Below, in pieces: positions 21,491 through 32,960 of a DNA stretch of 64,000 nucleotides (positions are counted from its first letter, which is position 1; the number at the start of each line of letters is the position of its first letter). Under the pieces are notes generated by a model. That model was not told where the DNA came from. It made no database searches and worked only from the letters and a program-made list of their open reading frames with translations. The DNA is from Odontocerum albicorne (taxonomy: Eukaryota; Arthropoda; Insecta; Trichoptera; Odontoceridae), in assembly GCA_949825065.1 (NCBI GenBank), contig OX463849.1:36103199-36167198 (forward strand), read 5' to 3'. A program made the position numbers and the translations under genes.

Positions 21491-22052
21491 CCAGTCAAAA
21501 TGACCCAACAAAAAGTAGCTCCATCAAAATAGCCTCAACAAAGTAGCCCACATATACAATAGACCCAGTCAGAACACTTTTCACCACTTGCCATCAAACG
21601 TATAGATCAGTTTCTAAAAGAACAGAATTGAACGAAAATGGTTTTCCTTGATTTAAAAAAGGATTTAGATAATCAAAAGCGTCAAAGAAAAAGTATTTGC
21701 TATAAATCACTGGTTTCAAACACTAGTGAAAATGTATCCTCAAACTGATATTTTGGACAGTTCATAACTTGAAATATTATATATTTTAAACATTACGTTT
21801 GAACTTTTTTATGTTATATTGTATTTGTCAATTAAGTGCATTCTTGTTATTATGTATTGTTTTTATTCCTAGGTATACGTGGTTTAAATAGTTTACGAGT
21901 CGTTTTATTAATTTCATATATTATTATTATTTATATATAACAGTGATGTGAGCCATTTTGATGAGATTGTTTTGACTGAGGCTATCGTGGAAGCCACCTA
22001 CTTTGTCGCGACTGTTTTGATGAAGCTGTTTTTTCTTAGTTTATTTTGACGA
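21491..22052. mobile_element. Candidate MITE with degenerate ~58-bp inverted ends
   Basis: The left end (21491-21550, CAGTCAAAATGACC...CAACAAAGTAG) and the complement of the right end (21990-22052) align over about 58 bp at roughly 70 percent by eye, sharing GTCAAAAT, CATCAAAA and ACAAAGTAG. Interior AT-rich, no ORF. No clear target duplication. Confidence 0.45.
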
Positions 22053-22984
22053 GTCATAGAAATCGATAAATTAGTTTTATAACTAAATTTTTCATAAATT
22101 TAAGAAAAAATCAATGAAGAGTTCAATGACACGAAGAAAATCTCATAAATAGTAAATTTACGGATTTTGGACATAGCGTTCTTTTTCATTTTTGGCTTCG
22201 TCAGAAAACAAGTATGACACCTGAACATTGACCTCGTCCAAGTTTATTATTTAAGAAGCATTAAATAAAAAAGATTGTCCCGAACCTGTAAATGCTATTT
22301 TAAAATTTTAAAATTTACAATAAAATGTTTTGTTGATAAGGTTTCGTGTTTAAAAGTCCAGTGCGTTAACATCTTTACACCAAGAAAATATTCTTTAACG
22401 ACCCACGCAACGTAAACCAATGTCTTAAAGAAAAAGGAAAATGTTTTTTGCTTCTTGAATATAATTTTCAAGGACTTGTTTGAGTGCATAATAAGATATG
22501 CAAAATGGAAATAAAGAGTCATTCAAAATCAAACTTGAGTTAATACATTCGATACGAAATAAAGAATACCATTTTTTCATATTTTGTTTGATCATGTTGT
22601 TCAGTATAAAATGTTGTTATTAGCAGAAAAACATAATTTGTGTAGCACTATTTTGTAATGTACTCGTATTACCATCTTAATAGAATTTATTTTTTTATAA
22701 AAGGCTGCTTATAAGCGCCACAAATAAAGGTCAATTGAAATGGTGTATGGAAGTATGTTTTGAACCGCGATAGCAATAACAAATCTTATATTTTTCAGAC
22801 TATTGGCACCAGTCACCTAGATCAATACGATATATTTTGACAGATGATGATGATTTTTAATAAACGTATGATGATTTTTTATAATTTAATGTATAGCGAA
22901 GATTTAAAAAAAAAATTAAATATCCACATACATATTTTACAATCACGCCATTTAAACTCCATTTAATTTCTTTAAATAATAATT
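22053..22984. other. AT-rich spacer, nothing recognised
   Basis: Only a short minus-strand frame of 75 codons without motifs. Confidence 0.35.
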
Positions 22985-23186
22985 TGAAAATATTTTTTTA
23001 TTTATTTTATTTATTTATTTAACACATGACAAGAAATGTACATAATTTGCGAAAAAAACAACTGGTTATTTAATTTGGATACACAATTTTAATGAATCTG
23101 GGTTTGTTGCCTTTTATTTGTCGTGTCCCCAGTAAACTAGGCTTTTGCCTGTATCTTACTGAGGACAGATTGTACATTAAGCAATT
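22985..23186 (-). mobile_element. Probable LINE 3' tail with (AAAT)n
   Basis: The plus-strand start TTTATTTATTTATTTAAC is a microsatellite-like tail in the reverse orientation, followed by a non-coding block (to GACAGATTGTACATT). Tails of this type mark CR1-like copies at 50445 and 59868. Family uncertain. Confidence 0.35.
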
Positions 23187-23605
23187 TCCCTGTCGGGGTA
23201 GACAGAGATGACAGAACTACAGACTTTCCTACCTTGATACACATCCTTCACCTGTTCATCCATTTACCTTTTCATACAATTCCTACGATTTCTCTGACTT
23301 TTTAATTATTTTTTTTCAACAGCAATATTATTAAATATTTCTCTACCACACCTTTTAGTTACATTTGTACTATGAATTTGTTTTGTTAGTGTTTTTTCAT
23401 TCATTCTCTCTACATGCACAAATTATTTCAGTGTTTTTTTTTATCTTTCTTACAACTTAAGTTCACATTTATCACTAATTCCTTCAATCCGTATTCTGTC
23501 ACACAATATAATCTCATATATTCTTCTCAATTCACGCATTTCTACAACATTTACTCGGTTCCCGATAGTCTTTTTTTCCTTAAACAGTTTAGTTTTAAAT
23601 TTAAA
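23187..23605 (-). mobile_element. LINE family A, 3' end fragment
   Basis: Contains CCCTGTCGGGGTAGACAGAG, the complement of the element's last coding segment, and then the complement of the connecting region (CCTACGATTTCTCTGAC and onwards) running back toward the RT. Minus orientation, decayed. Confidence 0.6.
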
Positions 23606-23754
23606 TAAATGATCGGGCTATAAATAATAAATATTTATTGACTCGGTTGGGTTGGTTAAACCTCAGACAATTTTGAAAGGCCGATAAACGGTCGATAACC
23701 TTAAACCTGCGCTGAGCTTATTCTTTTGGATTATACGGCATTTTCCCCATTGTT

Positions 23755-23830
23755 TTCAAGGGTTAATGATCACCAATGTTCTCATACTTTTTTTGAATGA
23801 TCACCAATGTTCTCATAAATGTTTTAACAT
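23755..23830. repeat. 33-bp tandem duplication
   Basis: AATGATCACCAATGTTCTCA occurs at about 23764 and 23797. Confidence 0.7.
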
Positions 23831-24704
23831 TTTAGTATTTAGATTGAGTTCTGTTAGTACAACTACGTTTTTAATACCTATTCTCGTATACTTAAATCTA
23901 TTCATTTCAGAACAATGTTTGTTTCAGTGTGACTAAAAGTATTATATTCCTTATTAAATAAAATTAATAGTGTAAAAAATTAAGTTTTTATGAACAGAAA
24001 AATAATGGCAACTAATTATTGGCTTTCAATTTTATGTTTTACAATTTTCAAGATGAAATAAATAAGGATTAACACGAAAAATAAACATAAGACACGTTTT
24101 TTTTATCAAATTAGAATTTGTTTGCGTTATAAAATATTTTTTTTACTTTTTATTATTTTATAAGGCTTTTACAAATAAATTATAATATTTTTTTATAAAT
24201 CGATTTAGATTTGAGTAAATATGAAAAACAGTTATGCAGATTGGATTGGTTTTGTAATGAAAAAATATATAAGTTCACAAACAACTACATCAAAATTATC
24301 GTTTTTGTATTTAGATTGAATTGGACCAAGTTTAATTATTTATACCAGCTTAGTTTCTCTGGTGGTTGTTTTTTTGTTATCATAATATAAACATAAAAAA
24401 TGGTGTGCCGCCAAGAGTAGAAAATTCAAAACAGTAAACGTTGGCAAATATTTTTTTCCTGATAAATACTATACTTGAAATGTCTGTTGTTTTAAATTAA
24501 ATAATTTTGTGATAATTGATACCAGAAAAAAAGGTGTTCTAAAATTGTGTTTCAATTATCAATACCACATAAGTTATAAACTTCAAACTGCAGCGCCCAA
24601 TAATTTAGTCGAATTATGTAATGTTGTTGAAAGTGATGAGGCTTACAACCTTGTCAGATATAATTCAATAGTGAAGGGGTCGTAACTAATTATTTGTTGT
24701 AACT
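23831..24704. other. Very AT-rich spacer
   Basis: No coding signal and no repeat match. Confidence 0.35.
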
Positions 24705-24940
24705 CTTACATAACAAGAATGCTGGGTAGTCAATGTTTACATTGTATGGATTATCGTGTGGATTTGACTACTAACATGAGTAAAGTGACGAAGTTGTTCT
24801 TGCCGAGATGAATTGATTGAACTACGAGTATATGGCTTTGCTTTGGCGTCTTGTTCTACTTTACTATTTTTTCCTATTATAAATCATAACTTTAAAATTT
24901 TATGTATTGTTATTTTTTAATCCTTGTATCATTCATATGC
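24705..24940 (+). repeat. Dispersed repeat family I, copy 1
   Basis: Shares GGGTAGTCAATGTTTACATTGT..., GGAGTAAAGTGA-type and TTTTTTCCTATTATA segments in the same order with 35715-35965. Copies differ substantially. No ORF; class unknown. Confidence 0.5.
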
Positions 24941-25129
24941 ATTGACCAAAAACATTTTTTTTGTCAATTCAAATGGAGTATTTTATCAGGATTTTTTTAT
25001 ATGGCAAACAACTATATATACACGTATTAACTCAATTATTGTCCTTTTTTTATTCGAATAACAAACAACGTGGAATTCTTTGTGTTACATATCGACTTCA
25101 CCAAGAAACTAAATCAGCATTAATAAAAC

Positions 25130-25345
25130 AAATTATATATATACATACCTTCACGCAGTTTCTCTGTTGCGGTAGACCGAAAGGATAGATCACCACCACC
25201 ATCTTTCATCTCTTCTGCACCCATATAAATTCTCAATCAACTACTACGGTTTCTATTACTTCTTACATATTTCTTTTTTTAAAAATATCATTCATTTGAT
25301 TCATCTATAGCTTTTTAGTCTTCCTTCCCTACACTCTAATAATAT
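25130..25345 (-). mobile_element. LINE family A, 3' end fragment
   Basis: CATACATACCTTCACGCAGTTTCTC is the complement of the family tail and terminus, followed by the complement of the upstream coding segment. Decayed. Confidence 0.5.
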
Positions 25346-25439
25346 AACTATAAGGCGTATCCACTATTCATTGAATTTCAATCAAACTAAATGAAAAATA
25401 ATTGCTGAAATCCAACAACATATTGCCTGTTTTAACGAT

Positions 25440-25710
25440 AATAGTAACAGGACTGTTTACATAGAAAACTTTGAAGGCCGCTCTATCTCGGGACTCAAAC
25501 CCACTATTATTGACAGATTAAAAATATTATAAAATAAATGTCTGTATATAAGTTGAGTGTAAAGATAGTAAGGTAGTGGTCATTATATGAGGCACTTCCC
25601 TGCACCTGTACGTGTTCAATAAAACATATTTGGTAAGAAAACTACAGAAAATTTACAAAGGGATGATGAACTATAAAGAAACCTTTATACGAGTAGATCT
25701 TTCGATATGT
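25440..25710 (+). repeat. Dispersed SINE-like repeat family B/H, head region
   Basis: CTCAAACCCACTA is a tRNA-box-B-like relic. It is followed by ACAGATTAAAAATATT, GTAAAGATAG and AGGCACTTCCCTGCACC. The same blocks occur at 32775-32960, and inverted at 37311-37438 and 54765-54870. Confidence 0.5.
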
Positions 25711-27231
25711 ATGATAATATTAACACATACAGCTTTAAGTGTATGTATGTTATATAGTATTAATATAGTATATTTTCTTTGTTTATGAATATGTATTACA
25801 TTTAAAGTCTACAGCGTAGTAGTAAATAGCCTTAATAGACCGACATATTTTGCATAGTTCGTGACCTAAGATTCTAGTTAACAAGTATGATTGAAGTGCG
25901 GCCCCTTTAAATGGGCCGTGATCCACTTAGCAGCGATCAAAAATACCAGTAATATTCAGTAACACGTCGGGTAACGGTTAAAACTGGTGGATCAACATGG
26001 TTAATAATGTATTGTACCACTTATGCAGTTTGTGGTTACTGGTTAGTTAAAATATGTAACCAGTTAACTTAACTACATTTCTAGCCATTTCCACTTGAAA
26101 ATTAAATAATCTTTTTATTTGCAGATTCAATATATTTAGAAATGTACTCATATACTTTATTTTATAAGGTTAATTTTTTAAGTTGTTTATATTATTTAAG
26201 AAGTATATTCACCTTTACGCTTGTTGGTGTGCTAACAAGAAATTCTTATTTTAAGCGTATGTCAATGATATATTTTTATGTCAATGATATATTTTTGACA
26301 CTGAAATAACATTAAAAAACCAAATCTATATAAATATGAGATTTACAAGTTTAAATTTCTAAAGCAAATAATAAAAAAAAATACCGACTTGCTACCAGCA
26401 AAAATAATAATAGGTACGTGCTACAAGAAAAATAGCCACAATCAAATTGGTATATGATGTACATTAATATTTCTGGATCTTAACTCAACAATCTATGAAT
26501 AATACGATTCCCACAATTTTTTTCTCAATGTAAAACTACCCTTTCTCTCTGATTCAGCAATGCTCCTTAAAATGATGCATTCCTTCAGTATGTTTGAGCT
26601 TTCAAAAAGTAATTGTCTGCTACTCTGCTGATAATACGTTATATAACCTAATATCTAAAAATATGTTGACTTTGGCCATAAGAAATGTTAAGTATATCTT
26701 TTTCTAGTATTGTTCAATATTTAAGTAACGCAATAAATGATTCTACAAAATTCAGCAACTTTGTGAATAATGAGAACTATTATCAATATAAATATTGATC
26801 TTCTGTTCTAAACGATTTATTATTTCTATTTTTTTTTTTAAATATTTATCTTTCATCTTCCTTTTTCCTCTCCCTCCTTCTCAACTTCCTCACCTAATCT
26901 GCCTTAAGCTGTGCATTATGATTTGAGTTGATTTTGTTTGCATTGTTAATGTTTTCTCTGTTTTGCCGATTGTTTATGTTTCAAATTATCAGTTGAAATT
27001 TTATAATAGGTTTCCTGTTAAATATTATACTTTTCTTATAAACTGAACACAACTCTTAAGTTCTTGAATATAATAAAATAAAAACATGTATAAATACAGG
27101 AATATCAATAACTAGTATATTATTAGATTTTTGACAGTTTTATCTAGTACAATAATAATTTATAATAAACAGCATACGAGTGTAAGCCGTGTAGAAAAAC
27201 ACAAAATTTGTTATAAAATAGTCCGTAATTG
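25711..27231. other. AT-rich spacer with minor repeats
   Basis: A short 18-bp duplication (ATGTCAATGATATATTTTT, 26260-26295) and a small GC-rich hairpin-like stretch (GGCCCCTTTAAATGGGCC, about 25901). No coding signal. Confidence 0.4.
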
Positions 27232-27302
27232 AATCCAGGAGGAATTGAACCTAGAACACCCACTTGCTTAGCATGAATGCTAACTGTTAGGCCATAGTTG
27301 TC
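27232..27302 (-). mobile_element. tRNA-like SINE family C2, head
   Basis: On the minus strand it shows a box-A-like TGGCCTAACAGTTAGC and a box-B-like AGGTTCAATTCC. A related plus copy is at 47688-47770. It cannot be a functional tRNA: there is no acceptor stem. Confidence 0.5.
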
Positions 27303-28239
27303 AACTTATTATCCCATTAGTATACGTTTTTTAAGTAAGGGTTTCAGTTTCGTTTTCAATTAAAGCCAATTTAATTTTTCGCGTTTAGTTGGAGGAGTGT
27401 AGCAATAATGCAAAATTGCCATTGCTGTAAAGAAGAATTTAATACCAATGAGACATGTTTCAAAACTCCACGAAGGTTTTTTTAATAGAAACTCTCTCTA
27501 GGTAATGTCCAATATTAGTGACCTACCGGATTGTAGTAACTTACCGTTGGAAATTAACTTTTTGGTTACGCGTTGGGTTCAATTCTTGCGATGGTGCATG
27601 AGAAGGCGGAGCGTATCAGGTTTTTATTGAGTTCACTGTTCAAGACACAATACGCAAGAGGCATTGGAAAGGTCTGCAGTGTGCAGAGGTGGACGCTTTC
27701 TCCAGCCACGTAACCTAGGTAATGTAATGTCAGCTGGTTTATATAACATGAGAAACTTACTAGGTCTTAGGTTTTACTTACTAGGTTCAACTCGTCATTT
27801 TACCACGTAGGTGTTTAACATTTTTATTTTATTTTGATATATTATAGGTTTACAACATAATTATCGTTGATTATAAAATCTAGTGTGACTTGGCCTTTTG
27901 TTGGTCACATACAATTATTTATCCAAGTTTGAATTCTGATGGTATTCAAAAAAATAAATGAATAAATAATTTCATACGACAGCAATACTCGCATGCCTCG
28001 AGTACCTGTGTGAATACTGATGCCTTCTTTACGTGCAATAGTGAACTGCGAGTTCCGTGTCTATTCCTGTGACTCTCATCCGAAAATTCGATTACCGGGG
28101 TTTAGCTCTTAAATATGTTCGGAAAAAAAATAAAAAATCCGAATTGAGTTAATACAGAAATACAAGATATTAAAATAAATATTTTAAAATAAGAACAGTG
28201 ATATGATTCATAGAATTTGCTGCAAAGTTCTATCATACT
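27303..28239. other. Spacer, nothing recognised
   Basis: Slightly less AT-rich near 27590-27720, without a protein match that I can recognise. Confidence 0.3.
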
Positions 28240-28580
28240 AATTTCCATCACAACATACCAAGATTCAAAAGACCCAGGGATGGATATACAATATACTTTA
28301 ATGCCGTTTTGGCTTTTGTCGTGGCTAGTTTTATAACGTGAAATGGTTTGCACCTTGTTCGATATTTTTTCTGCCTCATAGTGTTAGAGATATGAGCGGA
28401 GTGTGCAGCTTTAGGAAGTACTTGAATCCAACCATTTTGTGGATTTTGGGAGGAGGAACTTGTATTTATATATATTGTATTTTGTAAATATTTTAGTTTA
28501 TCATTGAAAGTTAGAGCGCCCTTGATGGTCTGATTTCTAAACGGCACTATATAAATTATCTTATTATTATTATAACTTTA
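28240..28580 (+). mobile_element. SINE family B, near-full copy
   Basis: Contains TGCCGTTTTGGCTTTTGTCG (shared with 54224) and the 3' block GAGCGCCCTTGATGGTCTGA...CGGCACTATATAAATTA, then a TTATTATTATTAT tail. Related 3' ends occur near 37850, 48130(-), 55048, 58440 and 62880(-). No ORF. The ATT-type tail suggests that a LINE with a microsatellite-like 3' end moved it. Confidence 0.55.
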
Positions 28581-28870
28581 TTTACATAACTCAATGTTGT
28601 AGGGTATCATGCGAAAGAATTGGTTTTTACAATAAAATTAATAATTAATTACATAAGGTGTTTTTATTGTTCTAATTAACATTTATCAAATATCTGTCAA
28701 GTACCCTTGAGTAGTTCTAACTAGAGAGAAGAATATTTTGTTGGAAAGGGTTTTCAACACTTTTGAAAGTAGAAAATGCAATCATTTGCTTCTTTTGTTT
28801 CTCGCTATATGTATCGTATTTACTTTCAGCGTTCTTATCCCACAAATAAAAGAACGAAGCTTTTTATTAT

Positions 28871-29219
28871 GCTTTTATATGAACTTCATACAAATCAACT
28901 TTTATGTGAACTACATTCAAATAAACTTTTATATGTACTTCATACTCGTACAAATAAACTTTTATATGAACTTCATACAAATAAACTTTTATGTGAACTT
29001 CATACAAATAAACTTTTATATGAACTTTATACAAATCAATTTTTATGTGAACTTCATTCAAATAAACTTTTATATGTACTTCATACAAATAAACTTTTAT
29101 ATGAACTTCATACAAATAAACTTTTATGTGAACTTCCAACAAATAAACTTTTATATGAACTTCATACAAATAAACTTTTATATGAACTTCATACAAATAA
29201 ACTTTTATATGAACTTCAT
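28871..29219 (+). repeat. 27-bp minisatellite, left part
   Basis: About 13 tandem units of AACTTCATACAAATAAAC plus TTTTATATG, with variants. The period is 9 codons, so three plus frames and one minus frame stay open and give repeats such as NFIQINFYM. The array resumes at 32545 on the far side of the RTE element. Confidence 0.9.
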
Positions 29220-32200
29220 GGGCTCACAATTTTGGTAGGGTCACGGAGATGCGTGTTTTGCTGGAAAACATGTGTCTATTAAATACCGTGTAATGCCACA
29301 GTTGCATTCCATCAGCAACACTACCAATAGTCCTACTCCTCAGCGTCCACGAGTGGCCTCTGGCCCCGCGAGCCCTGGGCAATGTGGTCACTAGCACAAA
29401 TAACATCAGTGCCATAGCAGATGAGGAGAGGATGAATGGCGAGTGTCCGGCGCCATAAAACCGGCCCCCCCCAGCTAAGGGTAGGTAACCCCGAAAGAAA
29501 AATCCCTGGAGAAGGCAACGGGAAACCACTCCAGTATATTCCCAGGATATCACTATGAAGAGAAAACAAACAGCCACGGCCCCGAGTCCCGGGCGACCCT
29601 TCGATGGGTCAGGGGTGCTAAGAATCTCCCGGCTCAACATAGTGAAAGACATGATAAAGATCGGAACTTGGAATGTGAGAAGTTTATATGCTGCTGGTAA
29701 AATAGACAATGTTGCACAGGAAATGAACAGAATGAAGATTAATATCCTTGGTATTAGCGAACTCAGATGGACTGGAACAGGTGTGCATCAGCACAACAAG
29801 GGTAACCTATATTATTCAGGAAGTGATATATCTGACAAAAACCACCGGAATGGGGTTGGCATATTTGTATCAATGGACTATATTAGATTTGTTAAAAAGT
29901 TTATACCTGTATCGGATAGAATCATTATCCTACAATTAGAAGCAAGACCTTTCAATGTAAATATCATACAAGTATACGCACCAACAGCTGACTCTAAATA
30001 TGATGATGAAGTTGAGAGACTTTATGAAAGCATTGCACAAATTCTGAAATCAACCAAGAGTGATGACATCAATATTATAATTGGAGACTTTAATGCGAAA
30101 ATAGGACAAGGTCGCCGTTCGCATTTAGTTGGAGATTATGGTCTAGGAGATTCCAATAAAAGAGGCGACAGAATGTTTGAGTTCTGTGAAGAACACAATA
30201 TGGTTGTTGTCAACACATGGTACAAACTTCCTAAACGTAGACTTTACACATGGAGATCCCCACAGGACAATCCAACTATCCCCAACCCTATCAGAAACCA
30301 AATAGACTATGCATTGATTGGAGAACGTTTCAGAAATAGTATTAAACGTGCCACAACATACCCTGGTGCTGATATAGGATCGGATCACAGTCCACTTGTT
30401 ATTGACATCAGATTGAAGTTAAAGGTACTTGCAAGGAAAACCAAAAGAACAGGACTGAACACAGAGAAACTGAAAGATCCACTTACCAGGGATACAATGT
30501 CATCCGAGCTGAATTATAAATTGCAACAACTTAACAATGTCAACAGTGGTACAGTTGAAGAACAATGGAAAATTTTTAAAAACACAATACAGGATATAAG
30601 TAAGAAACATTTGAAATCTGAAAAACTGACTCGTAAGAAGCAATGGATGACAGACCACATATTAAACTTAATGGAACAGCGTAGAGTAGTTAGTACCAGG
30701 AATCGCAATAGTGATGAATACAGGAACCTCCAAAGGATTATAAAACGTGAGATCAGGAATGCCAAGGAAGAGTGGATAAAAAAACAATGCGAAGAGTTAG
30801 AACAGTATGACCAGATGCATGATGCATTTAATCTGCATAGGAAACTAAAAGAACTGTCCGGTCTTAATAGTAAACCGAGACCATCATGCCTTACAGATGA
30901 CTCAAACAATCTAATTTTGGATGATTCAATCATTCAAAAGAAGTGGGAAGATTATATTCAGAATCTCTTTAAAGACTCTCGCATTGGCATTGAAATGCCA
31001 CAGTGTGATCAAGGTCCTACTATATTAAAATCGGAATTATTACATGCTATTAAAAATTCAAAGACCAGAAAGGCAGGTGGACCTGACGAAATCTCCATGG
31101 AGGTTATCAAGCTGATTAATGAAAATAATGTTGACTGCTTACTCAAACTATTTAACAATATATATGACACAGGGATTATCCCCCAAGATTGGTTAACATC
31201 ATTATTTATTACTATACCCAAAAAACCAAACCCAAGAAAATGTAATGACTATCGTCTTATAAGCCTTATGAGTCATATACTTAAACTATTTCTGAAGATT
31301 ATACATGCAAGAATAAGACTGAAATGCGAGCAAGACCTGGATGATACCCAGTTTGGGTTCAGAAATGGCTTCGGTACCCGCGAAGCGTTGACTACAATAA
31401 ATGTTTTACTCCAGAAATGCCATGATCAAAGAAAAAATGTTTATAGTTGCTTTATTGATTATGAAAAAGCATTTGACAGAGTCAAACACACAGAGTTGAT
31501 AAAATTGCTTCAAAGATGTAATGTAGATGATAAAGATGTGAGAGTGATTAAAAATCTGTACCGGGACCAAAACGCTGTTATCAGACTTGAAAATGGGACC
31601 ACTTCACAAAGTATTCCCATTCAGCGTGGAGTTAGACAAGGATGTGTACTCTCACCTACTTTGTTCAACATGTACTCTGACTTTGTCTTCAAGCAGGCGC
31701 TGACTGATATAGATATCGGCGTCAAGGTCAACGGTGTAGTCATCAATAACATTAGATATGCTGATGACACGGTTCTACTGGCAGATAGTATAGAAGACCT
31801 TCAACAGCTTTTGGATAGGATCAGTTCCACCGGTGAGCATTATGGTTTGAACATTAATGTCAACAAAACTAAGCTGATGATTTTCAGTCGAGAAAGTCAT
31901 CCAAATGCAAATCTTCGGCTGGGTGGTGTCAATATTGAAAGGGTAAAGCAGTTTAAGTACTTGGGCAGCATCATCACTGAGAATCTGGACCCCGATATAG
32001 AAATTAAATGTAGAATAGAAGCAGCTCGTGCAGCTTTTAATAAAATGAAAAATCTTCTCTGCAACGATAATGTAAATTTGAAGCTCAGACAAAGAATGAT
32101 CAAGTGTTATGTGTGGTCGGTTTTGCTTTATGGTGTCGAGGCATGGACCCTCAAAGTTAATATCATTAACCGCTTGGAGGCTTTTGAAATGTGGATCCAC

Positions 32201-32544
32201 CGAAGGATGCTAAGAATATCCTGGACTGACATGATTAGCAACGTTGAAGTGTTGCGTAGAGCAAATACACAGAGAGAATTGTTCACAACAATCAAGCTCC
32301 GTAAGACTTCATATTTTGGCCACATAGTGAGAGATGAAAGGTATGCAATCCTACAACTTGTCATAAAGGGGAAGATTGAGGGTCGTAGAGGAGTTGGAAG
32401 AAGGCAGCACTCCTGGCTTCGGAACATTAGAGAATGGACCGGGATGAGAGGTGTGGAGGAGCTGTTCCGTGCTGCCCAGGACAGACAAGGTTTCTCCCAA
32501 GTGATCGTCAACGTCGGGGGGACCCGGCAGGACACATGAAGAAG
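29220..32544 (+). mobile_element. RTE-clade LINE, apparently complete coding region
   Basis: A ~335-bp 5' leader, one intact ORF and a 3' UTR of only a few bases (AGAAG after the stop), as usual for RTE elements. Just before the ORF the leader has GGAGAAGGCAACGGGAAACC, which resembles the leader motif of the BovB RTE family. It lies inside the 27-bp minisatellite, so the target duplication cannot be told from array sequence (ATGAACTTCAT on both sides). Confidence 0.85.
29555..32539 (+). CDS. RTE-type endonuclease/reverse transcriptase polyprotein
   Basis: 994 residues, uninterrupted. N-terminal APE-type endonuclease (about 33-290): GTWNVRSL 37-44, SELRW, VYAPT, GDFNAKIG 177-184, TWRSP, SDHSP 276-280; all expected catalytic motifs are present. 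A charged linker follows. The RT domain (about 490-770) has GGPDEISMEVIK, NDYRLISLMSHILK, QFGFRNGFGTREAL, CFIDYEKAFDRVKH, RGVRQGCVLSPTLFN and the catalytic YADD at 735-738. The C-terminal region has MLRISWTDMISNVEVLRR and RRGVGRRQHSW. It would nick target DNA and copy the element RNA. The ATG at 29555 is taken as start; a later ATG just before GTWNVR is possible. Length is usual for RTE. It is the only long intact ORF in the window. Confidence 0.92.
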   Translation: MKRKQTATAPSPGRPFDGSGVLRISRLNIVKDMIKIGTWNVRSLYAAGKIDNVAQEMNRMKINILGISELRWTGTGVHQHNKGNLYYSGSDISDKNHRNGVGIFVSMDYIRFVKKFIPVSDRIIILQLEARPFNVNIIQVYAPTADSKYDDEVERLYESIAQILKSTKSDDINIIIGDFNAKIGQGRRSHLVGDYGLGDSNKRGDRMFEFCEEHNMVVVNTWYKLPKRRLYTWRSPQDNPTIPNPIRNQIDYALIGERFRNSIKRATTYPGADIGSDHSPLVIDIRLKLKVLARKTKRTGLNTEKLKDPLTRDTMSSELNYKLQQLNNVNSGTVEEQWKIFKNTIQDISKKHLKSEKLTRKKQWMTDHILNLMEQRRVVSTRNRNSDEYRNLQRIIKREIRNAKEEWIKKQCEELEQYDQMHDAFNLHRKLKELSGLNSKPRPSCLTDDSNNLILDDSIIQKKWEDYIQNLFKDSRIGIEMPQCDQGPTILKSELLHAIKNSKTRKAGGPDEISMEVIKLINENNVDCLLKLFNNIYDTGIIPQDWLTSLFITIPKKPNPRKCNDYRLISLMSHILKLFLKIIHARIRLKCEQDLDDTQFGFRNGFGTREALTTINVLLQKCHDQRKNVYSCFIDYEKAFDRVKHTELIKLLQRCNVDDKDVRVIKNLYRDQNAVIRLENGTTSQSIPIQRGVRQGCVLSPTLFNMYSDFVFKQALTDIDIGVKVNGVVINNIRYADDTVLLADSIEDLQQLLDRISSTGEHYGLNINVNKTKLMIFSRESHPNANLRLGGVNIERVKQFKYLGSIITENLDPDIEIKCRIEAARAAFNKMKNLLCNDNVNLKLRQRMIKCYVWSVLLYGVEAWTLKVNIINRLEAFEMWIHRRMLRISWTDMISNVEVLRRANTQRELFTTIKLRKTSYFGHIVRDERYAILQLVIKGKIEGRRGVGRRQHSWLRNIREWTGMRGVEELFRAAQDRQGFSQVIVNVGGTRQDT

Positions 32545-32702
32545 ATGAACTTCATACAAATCAATTTTTATGTGAACTTCATTCAAATAAACTTTTATAT
32601 GAACTTCATACACATAAACTTTTATATGAACTTCATACAAATAAACTTTTATGTGAACCTCATACAAATAAAATTTTATATGAACTTCATACAAATAAAC
32701 CA
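32545..32702 (+). repeat. 27-bp minisatellite, right part
   Basis: Almost six further units of the array at 28871-29219, starting directly at the LINE 3' end. A few units carry private changes (CTCATAC, ACACATAAAC). Confidence 0.9.
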
Positions 32703-32774
32703 TTAAACTGTTAGGATCATGTGGAGAAAATGGACCTATTATTGTTAACAGAAAAAAAATTTAAACAAATATAA

Positions 32775-32960
32775 TAAATTGAATGTAAAGATAGAAAGGC
32801 GGTGGTTGCGGCAATTACAATAGATTAGGCACTTCCGCGCATCTGCATAAGTTCAGAAAAAAATGTTTTTGGTAAAGACACAACCGGAAACTAACCAAGG
32901 GAAGACGAACTGCAAAGAAGCCTTTTTAGATTTTCCGATATTTGAAAGGCAATCTTACGT
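32775..32960 (+). repeat. Dispersed repeat family B/H, head region
   Basis: GTAAAGATAGAAAGGCGGTG, AGGCACTTCCGCGCATC and AAGACGAACTGCAAAGAAGCC match 25550-25690 in order. Confidence 0.5.

Noticed and set aside
28871..29219. CRISPR-like array
   Set aside because: Units are contiguous with no unique spacers, in an animal genome.
28738..29282. Repetitive 109-168-aa open frames (NFIQINFYM / ELHTNKLLY)
   Set aside because: Products of the 27-bp minisatellite, whose period is a multiple of three. Open in several frames at once, so not evidence of a gene.
29224..29709. 161-codon minus-strand frame
   Set aside because: Antisense shadow of the RTE leader and ORF start.
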